Source: an uncultured Paraprevotella sp. (lineage in GTDB: Bacteria > Bacteroidota > Bacteroidia > Bacteroidales > Bacteroidaceae). From it: 64,000 bases of DNA. A program made the position numbers and the translations under genes. The stretch is taken from assembly GCA_944320765.1 (NCBI GenBank), contig CALUIS010000017.1, positions 1-64,000 of the forward strand, read 5' to 3'. This document shows positions 53,347 to 60,212 of the stretch, one piece after another; position 1 is the first letter of the stretch; each line of letters opens with the position of its first letter. The notes beneath the pieces are model-generated. The model had not been told where the DNA came from, did no database searches, and saw only the letters and a list, made by a program, of their open reading frames with translations.

Positions 53347-53874
53347 ATGGGTATAGCTAATTTGGATGCTCTGGACGAGCAGATTTTGAGACTGATAGCC
53401 GATAACGCGCGCATTCCTTTTCTGGAAGTTGCCCGTGCCTGCCATGTGTCGGGTGCTGCCATCCATCAGCGGATTCAGAAACTGACGCGGCAAGGGGTGT
53501 TGAAGGGGTCGCATTATGTGCTGGATCCGGAGAAGGTCGGATATGACACTTGTGCGTTTGTGGGGTTGTTCTTGAAGGACCCTTCGGACTTTGACCGAGT
53601 GGTGGAAGAGTTGCGGAAGATTCCGGAAGTGGTGGAATGCCATTACACAACGGGGGGGTATGACATGTTCATCAAAATCTACGCCCGTAACAATCACCAC
53701 ATGTTGAGCATTATCCATGACAAGTTGCAGCCCTTGGGCCTGCAGCGTTCAGAGACGATTATTTCCTTTCATGAGGCTATCAACCGCCAGATGCCGATAC
53801 CGGAATATGGGTATAAGAAGCCGTTGGCGGAAGAGGACGCGGCGGAGGAAGACCCGGCGGGAACGGATCTTTAG
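53347..53874 (+). CDS. Lrp/AsnC family transcriptional regulator
   Basis: 175 residues. The N-terminal HTH (LDEQILRLIADNARIPFLEVARACHVSGAAIHQRIQKL) is followed by the RAM/AsnC ligand-binding domain (YDTCAFVGLFLKD..., VECHYTTGGYDMFIKIYARN). A C-terminal tail of about 20 residues is very acidic (EEDAAEEDPAGTD). The likely role is amino-acid-responsive regulation; the target and effector are unknown. It stands alone between terminator 53251-53283 and convergent folA. Confidence 0.92.
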   Translation: MGIANLDALDEQILRLIADNARIPFLEVARACHVSGAAIHQRIQKLTRQGVLKGSHYVLDPEKVGYDTCAFVGLFLKDPSDFDRVVEELRKIPEVVECHYTTGGYDMFIKIYARNNHHMLSIIHDKLQPLGLQRSETIISFHEAINRQMPIPEYGYKKPLAEEDAAEEDPAGTDL

Positions 53875-53895
53875 TTATATGGCGAAGGAAGGGGC

Positions 53896-54393
53896 TTAGG
53901 CTCCTTCCTTTCGTATATAGTCTTTGAACGCGAATTTGAATGCGTGTCTTTCGTCCCTCTCATGTGTTTGTTGCCCGGTTGTTTCCCATTCTTCATGGCT
54001 GAAAGGCGGGAAGAAGGCATCTGCTTCACGTGGGGTGTCTTCAATCTCGGTGAGATAGAGCTTGTGGGCGAGGGGGAGTGCGGCTTGGTAAACGCTTTCT
54101 CCGCCGATGATGAATACCTCCTCTTCCGGCGGGCAATGGGCCAATGCTTCTTCAAGGCTTCCGAATGTCTCAGCCCCGGGGAATGTGGCCGATGCGTTCC
54201 GGCTCAGCACGATGTTCCGGCGGTTCGGCAACGCACCTTTCGGGAAGGATTCGAAGGTCTTGCGGCCCATGATGATGGTGTGGCCGGTGGTGAGTGACTT
54301 GAAGCGTTTCAGGTCGTCCGGCAGCCAATACAGCAGTTTGTTATGAAGCCCGATGGCACGGTTCCGTGCGATGGCGGCAATCATGGAAATCAT
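53896..54393 (-). CDS. folA: Dihydrofolate reductase
   Basis: 165 residues. It reduces dihydrofolate to tetrahydrofolate with NADPH. MISMIAAIARNRAIGLHNKLLYWLPDDLKRFK carries the catalytic acid in LPDDLK. GHTIIMGRKTFESFPKGALPNRRNIVLSR and EEVFIIGGESVYQAAL bind cofactor. It lies 18 bp after thyA, the usual pairing, since ThyA produces the dihydrofolate that FolA recycles. Confidence 0.96.
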   Translation of the reverse strand: MISMIAAIARNRAIGLHNKLLYWLPDDLKRFKSLTTGHTIIMGRKTFESFPKGALPNRRNIVLSRNASATFPGAETFGSLEEALAHCPPEEEVFIIGGESVYQAALPLAHKLYLTEIEDTPREADAFFPPFSHEEWETTGQQTHERDERHAFKFAFKDYIRKEGA

Positions 54394-54411
54394 AGTCTTT
54401 TGCCTTAGGGT

Positions 54412-55206
54412 TTATACGGATACTTGTCCGGCGATGTGCGGCCAAGGGTTGTAGTTCTCCAAGATGAAGTCTTCGTATTGGAAGTCGAGGATGTCCTTCA
54501 CGTCCGGGTTCAGTTTCATCTGTGGTAGCGGGCGGGGTGTCCGGGTGAGCTGAAGCCTTACTTGTTCCAAATGGTTCTTGTAGATATGGGTGTCGCCCAG
54601 CGTGTGCACGAAATCACCGGCCTTCAGTCCGGTGGCTTGGGCCATCATCATGAGCAGCAGCGCGTAGGACGCGATGTTGAAAGGCACGCCGAGGAAGGTG
54701 TCCGCGCTTCGCTGGTAGAGCTGGAGGCTCAGCCGTCCGTCGGCCACATAGAATTGGAAGAACGCATGGCAGGGAGGCAGGTTCATGTTCCTCAAGTCCC
54801 CCACGTTCCATGCACTGACGATGATGCGGCGTGAGTCCGGGTTGTGCCTGATGGTGTCCACGGCTTCCTGTATTTGGTCGATGAAGCCGCCTTGGTAGTC
54901 AGGCCATGATCGCCATTGGTATCCATAGATATGGCCCAGGTCGCCGTTCGTGTCCGCCCATTCGTTCCAGATTCTCACTCCGTGTTCCTGCAGGTATTTC
55001 ACGTTGGTGTCTCCTTTCAGGAACCACAGCAGTTCGTAGATGATGGATTTGAGATGCAGCTTTTTGGTGGTCAGCAGGGGGAACCCCTCTTCCAGGTTGA
55101 AGCGCATCTGATGTCCGAAGATGCTGATAGTGCCCGTTCCCGTGCGGTCGTTCTTTTCCACGCCTTCGTTGAGGATGCGGGCCAGTAAGTCGAGGTATTG
55201 TTTCAT
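54412..55206 (-). CDS. thyA: Thymidylate synthase
   Basis: 264 residues from the ATG at 55206, which matches the classical ThyA start [26 protein letters not shown]; the longer open frame adds only unconserved sequence. The catalytic cysteine is Cys146 in [13 protein letters not shown], and [23 protein letters not shown] and [13 protein letters not shown] are intact. It makes dTMP using methylene-tetrahydrofolate. Middle gene of the 55796-thyA-folA operon. Confidence 0.97.
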   Translation of the reverse strand: MKQYLDLLARILNEGVEKNDRTGTGTISIFGHQMRFNLEEGFPLLTTKKLHLKSIIYELLWFLKGDTNVKYLQEHGVRIWNEWADTNGDLGHIYGYQWRSWPDYQGGFIDQIQEAVDTIRHNPDSRRIIVSAWNVGDLRNMNLPPCHAFFQFYVADGRLSLQLYQRSADTFLGVPFNIASYALLLMMMAQATGLKAGDFVHTLGDTHIYKNHLEQVRLQLTRTPRPLPQMKLNPDVKDILDFQYEDFILENYNPWPHIAGQVSV

Positions 55207-55214
55207 TGTTGTGC

Positions 55215-55796
55215 TTATTGTTTTTTTCTCTTTCCGGTCAGGGCCGTCAGCCAGTCGGCGGCGGCGATGCACAGCAGGACTACGCCCGCCACATGCAGCA
55301 GGCTGGTCAGGTGGAGAATCCATTCCACCGCGATGCACCCCACGCCCCAGCAGGCATATCTGATGGCGGCTTGCTGGAGCAGCCCGTTCCGTGTCTCTTC
55401 GTCCACGGTTTTTCGTTCCGGGTCGTAGGCCTGTCTTTCAATGTCCTGTTTCTTTTTACGGTTGGAACGGTATATCAGGTAGATAACCAATCCTACGGCC
55501 AGGAGGGGAAGCAGGAAGGCGAGGGTGGCGAACAGGATGAGGAAAAATCCGGTGAGGCCTAACATTCCGGCAATCAGGTCCAGGAATCCGTCATTCCCGA
55601 AAAAGTCCTCAAGCGGGAGGCGGACGAAAGGGGCGGGCTGGTTCCATGCGGTGTCAGTGGCGGCGTCTTCCAGTACGGCGGTCGTGTCGGAATAGGCCGT
55701 GATGCCTTGTGCGTAGGCCGTGGCTTGCAGGGCGCATGTCATGAAGAGGCAGAGCCATGCCCGGCGGCTTGCGCGGACAAGCGGATGATGTTTCAT
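55215..55796 (-). CDS. Secreted/membrane protein of unknown function
   Basis: 193 residues from the ATG at 55796; the open frame runs further up, but this start gives a plain signal peptide ([30 protein letters not shown]) and sits just past a -7 element. After a short Thr/Ala/Asp region come a hydrophobic pair (about 75-107), a charged cytoplasmic part ([24 protein letters not shown]) and one or two more membrane segments near the C-terminus. I do not recognise a family. First gene of the thyA-folA unit, 8 bp before thyA, with no evident functional link. Confidence 0.75.
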   Translation of the reverse strand: MKHHPLVRASRRAWLCLFMTCALQATAYAQGITAYSDTTAVLEDAATDTAWNQPAPFVRLPLEDFFGNDGFLDLIAGMLGLTGFFLILFATLAFLLPLLAVGLVIYLIYRSNRKKKQDIERQAYDPERKTVDEETRNGLLQQAAIRYACWGVGCIAVEWILHLTSLLHVAGVVLLCIAAADWLTALTGKRKKQ

Positions 55797-55821
55797 GCTG
55801 TCGGTGTGTTGGTTTGTTTTG

Positions 55822-55829
55822 CAAAGATA
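55822..55829 (-). promoter_or_regulatory. -7 element of the 55796-thyA-folA operon
   Basis: Minus-strand TATCTTTG fits TAnnTTTG, 25 bp upstream of the chosen start at 55796, which supports that start over the upstream ones. Confidence 0.55.
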
Positions 55830-55920
55830 CTTTTTTTTCTCGGAGGGGCGGGTATAAATGCGGGATTTGTTGTCCGGCCCGTTTTTTTTGCCTACTTTTA
55901 TCCTCTCAAACGAATGACAG

Positions 55921-57375
55921 ATGCAACCGGAGATATCACAGGATTTCAAGGACTATGCTTTCCGTCTTTTGGGGCGGGAGCGTTATGGGCGTTTTTCCCG
56001 GGCTTTGGCGGAAGGGCCTTCCGTCAGTGTGAGGCTGAACCCGTTCAAGGCCGGACTTCCCGGATGGGACGGTGGAAGGCTTGACGGGGCGGATGCGCCT
56101 GTGCCGTGGGCTGACGGATGGGGGTATTATCTGGCTTCCCGTCCGTCGTTTGCTTCCGACCCGCTTTGGCACGCGGGGGGTTATTATGTGCAGGAAGCCT
56201 CTTCCATGTTTCTGGGGCAAGTCTTGCGCCAATATGTGGACCGTCCGGTGGTGGCTTTGGACCTGTGTGCCGCTCCCGGAGGAAAGTCCACGCACCTCCG
56301 GTCCTGTCTGCCCGGGGGAAGCCTGTTGGTGTCGAATGAGCCGGTACGGGCGAGGGCGCAGGTGCTGCTGGAGAATCTGACCAAATGGGGGCATCCGGAC
56401 GTGGTGGTCACCCAGAGCTACCCGCAAGACTTCTCCGCTTTGCCGCATGTGTTTGATTTGCTCGTGGCCGATGTGCCTTGTTCCGGCGAAGGCATGTTCC
56501 GCAAGGAAGAAGAGGCTGTGGCGGGATGGAGCATGGAGCAGGTGATGATGTGCCGCGACCGCCAGCGCGCGATCCTGGAGGACGTGTGGCCGGCCTTGAA
56601 GCCGGGCGGGTTGTTGGTGTACAGCACTTGTACGCTGAATGCCTACGAGGACGAGGAGAATGTGGCGTGGATTGCCGGCACGTTGGGGGCGGAGGTGCTT
56701 CCGGTGGAAGTGGACGACGCTTGGGGCGCGACCGGTAATTTGTGCGGGGACCGTTCTTTTCCGGCCTACCATTTTATCCCCGGCCTGGCCCGCGGCGAGG
56801 GCTTTTTCCTTGCAGTTTTGCGCAAGGCGGGCGAAGAGGAGGCTTCAGATGCGGGGGCTATCGGGAAGGAGCGCCGGAGGGGAGGCAAGAAGAAAGATTT
56901 GGGGCGGCCTTCCGGAATGGCGTTGCCGAAGGAATGCCAATCCTGGCTGTCGCATCCGGACGAGTTCGAGTTCCGCCAGGAGGGCGGGGCTTGGTCGGCC
57001 GTAAGGCGCGGGTTCGGTTCTTTGGTCGGCCGGTTGCGGGAAGCGGTCAACGTCTGGCAGGCCGGCATCCCTGTGGCGGTGCTTAAGGGGAAGGACTGGC
57101 AGCCGTCTCCGGCCTTGGCCTTGTCGGTGGAGCTGGATGCCTCGCGTTTTCCCGTGTGCGCGGTGTCCTACGAGACTGCGGTCGCCTTTTTGCGTAAGGA
57201 GACGTTGGTCTTGCCGCCGGAGTTGCCGAAAGGTTATGTGCTGCTGGCTTTCCGGGATGTGCCGCTGGGGTTTGTGAAGAATATCGGCGGACGGGCAAAC
57301 AATCTTTATCCGGCGGAATGGAAGATCCGTTCATCCCGTCTTCCGGAATATACGTTAGGATGGAATCCGGCTTGA
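55921..57375 (+). CDS. rRNA cytosine-C5 methyltransferase (RsmF/NOL1-NOP2-Sun family)
   Basis: 484 residues. The SAM-dependent methyltransferase domain (about 80-300) has VVALDLCAAPGGKSTHLRSCL, the motif IV VADVPCSGEGMFRKEEE with the Pro-Cys pair, and motif VI VYSTCTLNAYEDEENV with the catalytic Cys. The C-terminal part (about 330-484) resembles the RsmF PUA-like and RNA-binding extension (NIGGRANNLYPAEWKIRS). It probably methylates a 16S rRNA cytosine (C1407 in E. coli RsmF); the exact target is inferred by family. Confidence 0.92.
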   Translation: MQPEISQDFKDYAFRLLGRERYGRFSRALAEGPSVSVRLNPFKAGLPGWDGGRLDGADAPVPWADGWGYYLASRPSFASDPLWHAGGYYVQEASSMFLGQVLRQYVDRPVVALDLCAAPGGKSTHLRSCLPGGSLLVSNEPVRARAQVLLENLTKWGHPDVVVTQSYPQDFSALPHVFDLLVADVPCSGEGMFRKEEEAVAGWSMEQVMMCRDRQRAILEDVWPALKPGGLLVYSTCTLNAYEDEENVAWIAGTLGAEVLPVEVDDAWGATGNLCGDRSFPAYHFIPGLARGEGFFLAVLRKAGEEEASDAGAIGKERRRGGKKKDLGRPSGMALPKECQSWLSHPDEFEFRQEGGAWSAVRRGFGSLVGRLREAVNVWQAGIPVAVLKGKDWQPSPALALSVELDASRFPVCAVSYETAVAFLRKETLVLPPELPKGYVLLAFRDVPLGFVKNIGGRANNLYPAEWKIRSSRLPEYTLGWNPA

Positions 57376-57432
57376 AATTCGTGCTCAAAGAATAAAAAAA
57401 CTATAAAACCGTAATATTTCCTCCGGGATTTG

Positions 57433-57463
57433 TTTGTTTTGTGAAATAAAAGCGTTATATTCG
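57433..57463 (+). promoter_or_regulatory. Promoter of the phosphatase-like gene
   Basis: TTTG at 57433-57436, a 19-bp spacer and TATATTCG at 57456-57463 (one mismatch to TAnnTTTG). The predicted leader of about 80 nt is G-rich. Confidence 0.55.
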
Positions 57464-57548
57464 CCCGTGAGAGCTTTAACTCGGTGGAAGCGCGGGGAGA
57501 GGCCAGGGCGCGGAGACCGGAATGTTTCACTTTAATCTGAGTTGCGCT

Positions 57549-58019
57549 ATGAAAATCTTGTTTATTGGATCCGGATGCGCCTGCAGGTTGCCTTTTGTGG
57601 AATATCTCTTTAAAAAGAAGCTGCAAGAGGAGCAGGTTCAGGACGTGGAAGTTGAGACGGCCGACATGGCCGTATGGGGGGTTACCTCGAGTGGAGACGC
57701 GATGCCGCAAAGCAGCGGGCCCGAGAAGGTGGGGAACTTGTTGGAGGACGCTGACCTGATTGTCGTCATGGAGGACAAACAGCGTAATTTCCTGACGCGC
57801 TTTATGGATTACAGCAGCTGGAATAAGATTCACAAGTTCTTGGATTACTGCACCTCGAAGAAAGACCAGCTGGTCAGCTCCGTGTATGGGTATGTGGATT
57901 ACCATACGCAGGACGAGGAGGTGTCGGACGGTTGTGCCAATTTGCTGGACCGCATCAAGCTGTTCCTCAAGGAACATTTAAGTGAAAAGACGGAGAACTC
58001 TATGTTGGTCCCCGTTTAA
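57549..58019 (+). CDS. Low-molecular-weight phosphotyrosine phosphatase-like protein lacking the catalytic Cys
   Basis: 156 residues from the ATG at 57549 (an in-frame ATG at 57522 is possible). The N-terminus MKILFIGSGCACRLPFVEYLF aligns with the LMW-PTP P-loop (L-F-V-C-x5-R-S-P): Arg13 is kept, but the nucleophile position, six residues earlier, is Gly7. The general-acid DPY/DPF motif is also not visible near the C-terminus. The middle part (SSGDAMPQSSGPEKV, ADLIVVMEDKQRN) keeps the family pattern. It therefore looks like an inactive or repurposed phosphatase. A strong terminator follows, and 33 bp of its 3' coding region recur at 58434-58466. Confidence 0.8.
   Translation: MKILFIGSGCACRLPFVEYLFKKKLQEEQVQDVEVETADMAVWGVTSSGDAMPQSSGPEKVGNLLEDADLIVVMEDKQRNFLTRFMDYSSWNKIHKFLDYCTSKKDQLVSSVYGYVDYHTQDEEVSDGCANLLDRIKLFLKEHLSEKTENSMLVPV
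57924..57956 (+). repeat. 33-bp direct repeat, left unit (inside the phosphatase-like gene)
   Basis: Starts TCGGACGGTTGTGCCAATTT and matches 58434-58466 at 32 of 33 positions by direct comparison (C against T at the third base from... the CGCATC/CGTATC end). It encodes SDGCANLLDRI here. Confidence 0.85.
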
Positions 58020-58039
58020 GCGATAACCATACAGTGATA

Positions 58040-58078
58040 GTACTCCACCGGGAATGTCCGCCCGGTGGAGTACTTTTT
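58040..58078 (+). terminator. Intrinsic terminator of the phosphatase-like gene
   Basis: Perfect 13-bp stem GTACTCCACCGGG (58040-58052) / CCCGGTGGAGTAC (58061-58073), 8-nt loop, then five T. Confidence 0.93.
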
Positions 58079-58125
58079 CAGGAAGAGACCAATGTTTGTA
58101 GTCGGATATGGCAATGATGAACTAA

Positions 58126-58396
58126 CCTGTGGACAAGTTGGAGGGTTTCTCGCATGGTTTGGCTGTTGTAAAACAAGGCGGGAAGTACGGTTTCATCAAT
58201 AAGAAAGGTGAATTTGTGATACCGCCGACTTTCGACTATGCGGTTAATTTTGGTGATTCAGATGAAAACTTATCCTGAGAAATACAACGACTCGCAACGG
58301 CGACAAATCCAGTCAAAAATGAAGCAGATAAGGGAAACCATAATAAGTCATGGCGGTACTTGTTCTAAATCGAGTATGGAAACATGGCGGCCATAG
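58126..58396 (+). pseudogene. Remnant of a WG-repeat protein gene plus adjoining 44-codon ORF
   Basis: In the frame from 58126 the sequence reads a typical WG-repeat unit: HGLAVVKQGGKYGFINKKGE, then FVIPPTFDYAVNFGD, ending at TGA (58276-58278). There is no start codon and an in-frame stop lies just upstream (58123-58125). An overlapping frame gives MKTYPEKYNDSQRR...IRETIISHGGTC...SMETWRP (58262-58396), which looks like the conserved C-terminal tail of a larger protein, perhaps of the same ancestral gene. Base composition is more AT-rich than the surroundings. This is a decayed fragment, probably acquired. Confidence 0.6.
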
Positions 58397-58433
58397 GCTA
58401 TAGTTTATATAGAATCCACGTAAAGGAGGGCAT

Positions 58434-58466
58434 TCGGACGGTTGTGCCAATTTGCTGGACCGTATC
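58434..58466 (+). repeat. 33-bp direct repeat, right unit
   Basis: Copy of 57924-57956, 510 bp downstream, with one difference. It stands outside any gene, just left of repeat A3, and the similarity stops abruptly on both sides. Confidence 0.85.
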
Positions 58467-58496
58467 TTGGGGGAGGGCCGTTGGGCGATTCCGCCG

Positions 58497-59060
58497 CCGC
58501 GCCAGTGCCGGAATGTCGCCAAATCCAAGGTTTTTCTGTCAAAGTGCAATGTTCTCCGCCTTCTCCCGCGTCAGTGCGGCGGGACGGAAGGGAGGAAATA
58601 GATCCCGAAGTGTTAAAAAAAACGGGCGCGGGAACTGCCCGTATGGCGCATTTCTCCGCCTCGGCGGGCTTTTTTGTGCGGCAAAAACTGGATTTCTTTG
58701 CTGAAAGAAATTTATTTCTTGCCGCAAAGACGCAAATTTCTTGCCGCAAAGAAATCCACGGGCGGGTGGAAAGCGGGGAAAAACGGGGCTTTGGGCGGAT
58801 TTTTTCTTCTGGTTGGAAGCCGTCCGCGTGCAAAACCCGGCTGACGTTTTGCAAGCCTTCCTCCCTGTCGGGATGGCGCGGGGGCTGCGCCCGTCCGCAC
58901 GGCGTCCCGTGGCGGGCGGCAAAGTGTCGCGGAAGCGGGGCTTCCCGTTTTCACTTTGTGTTTCAGTGGGTTCGCGAGAATCGCGCATTTCCGCCCGTTC
59001 CCGCCCCGGCTCCGGTTTGCGCGATTCTCGCGGGGCCGGTTTTGACGTTTTGACAAAATG
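58497..59060 (-). repeat. Dispersed repeat family A, copy A3 (complete, inverted)
   Basis: About 564 bp; the reverse complement matches 34076-34637 from CATTTTGTCAAAACGTCAAA to CATTCCGGCACTGGCGCGG. All landmarks are kept: the CCGCGAGAATC/GATTCTCGCG inverted repeat, the two TTTGCGGCAAGAAAT units, the ATTTCTTTCAGCAAAGAAAT palindrome and the ACGGGC/GCCCGT stem before a run of T. No short duplications are obvious at its ends. Confidence 0.85.
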
Positions 59061-59137
59061 TCATTTGGCTGTTTCCGCCTCCCGCCGGACTTCGGGAGAC
59101 CGCCGTGCTTCCCTTTGTGTAAAAAAAGATTGTTGCT

Positions 59138-59169
59138 TTTGCTTGGTTGCTGAAAATGTCGTACATTTG
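59138..59169 (+). promoter_or_regulatory. Promoter of the TonB-C protein gene at 59193
   Basis: TTTG at 59138-59141, a 20-bp spacer and TACATTTG at 59162-59169: full match to the -33/-7 consensus, 23 bp before the ATG. Confidence 0.75.
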
Positions 59170-59192
59170 TTAGGTATTTGATTGGAAGTCTT

Positions 59193-60188
59193 ATGAGAAG
59201 AATCTTGCTTTTGACGTGGCTCGTCTGCGGGATGGGCTGTATGGAGGTTCAGGCCCAAGGATGGGCGGTTGTGGGCGGGAAGTCGGCTGAGGTGAAAGCC
59301 GGGGCGGATGATGGCTTCAAGCTGCTGGGGACGGCCAAGCGGGGTGATGTGCTGGATTTGCGGGAGAAGGGCGCGGATGAGGACTATGCGTATGTGTGGT
59401 TCAAGGGGAGGTCCGGACGGATTCTGCGTGAATCGGTTTCGTTGTTCCGTCCGTCGGGCTTTTTCCCCGGGACGCTGACCCGGACGTATGACATGTTGGC
59501 TTCGTGCGGGACAGGGGAGAAGCGGGGCAGGATGGATTTTGTGGTCCTCGACAGCCTGCTGCTGATGCGCCTGCGTTGGGCGGACGGCAGGAAGGACACG
59601 GAATATTATCTGATGGATACGGACTCCTTGGGGGTGCGGGCCAATCGCGCGTTCGTCGGGGAACTTCCTTCTGGCCGGAATGTTTTCCTGAACACGTCGA
59701 AAACCCTCCAGTTTGCGCGTGTCTTCCATTACGACAAGACAAGGCGGGCTTTTTTCGACGGGGATGCTTTTTACTTTGCGGAGGACACTGCGGCGGCACG
59801 CAAGGACCTTGCCCTGTTTGACCCGGTGTGGGAACGGTATAAGAGTTTAGGGAAGCAGCGGAAAGAGATGAGGCCGGATAAGGAGGCCATGTTTCCGGGC
59901 GGATTGAAAAAGTGCGTGGCGTTCCTGTCAGGGAACCTCAAGTATCCTCCCGCGTGTGCCAAGGAGAAAATCCAAGGGCGGGTTTTTGTGCAGTTCGTGG
60001 TGGAGAAGGACGGGAGCATCGGACAGATTAGGACCTTGCGCAGCCCGCATCCCTATTTGTCGCTCGAAGCTATGCGCGTGGTCGGAAAGATGCCGGACTG
60101 GCAACCGGCTGTGAAAGGCGGAAAGCCGGTACGGTGCTTGTTTGTCCTTCCCGTCAATTTTACCTTGGATCGAAGAACGAGGAAGTAA
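59193..60188 (+). CDS. Secreted protein with C-terminal TonB domain
   Basis: 331 residues from the ATG at 59193. A signal peptide (MRRILLLTWLVCGMGCMEVQAQ) is followed by an SH3-like N-terminal part (KLLGTAKRGDVLDLREK..., YVWFKGRSGRIL), a middle region with no recognised family, and a C-terminal TonB domain: FPGGLKKCVAFLSGNLKYPP, GRVFVQFVVEKDGSIGQIRT, MRVVGKMPDWQPAVKGGKPV. There is no retained membrane anchor or Pro-rich spacer, so it is not a classical energy transducer. The TonB domain probably serves protein-protein contact in the periplasm. Confidence 0.85.
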   Translation: MRRILLLTWLVCGMGCMEVQAQGWAVVGGKSAEVKAGADDGFKLLGTAKRGDVLDLREKGADEDYAYVWFKGRSGRILRESVSLFRPSGFFPGTLTRTYDMLASCGTGEKRGRMDFVVLDSLLLMRLRWADGRKDTEYYLMDTDSLGVRANRAFVGELPSGRNVFLNTSKTLQFARVFHYDKTRRAFFDGDAFYFAEDTAAARKDLALFDPVWERYKSLGKQRKEMRPDKEAMFPGGLKKCVAFLSGNLKYPPACAKEKIQGRVFVQFVVEKDGSIGQIRTLRSPHPYLSLEAMRVVGKMPDWQPAVKGGKPVRCLFVLPVNFTLDRRTRK

Positions 60189-60212
60189 GTCGGGGGGGCG
60201 TGGTAAAGAGGG

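Noticed and set aside
57521..57533. TGTTTCAC half-sites at 57522 and 62333 as parS sites
   Set aside because: Only half of the parS palindrome TGTTTCACGTGAAACA is present at each, and neither is near parAB.
57936..58466. 33-bp direct repeats as ends of an insertion sequence
   Set aside because: They are in direct orientation and one lies inside a coding region. No transposase or inverted ends are found between them.
58442..59053. Open frame across repeat A3 (and its counterparts in A1 and A2) as a protein gene
   Set aside because: Frames are open on both strands of all three copies, starts are not shared, and conserved blocks are hairpins rather than codons. A Ka/Ks test on more copies could overturn this.
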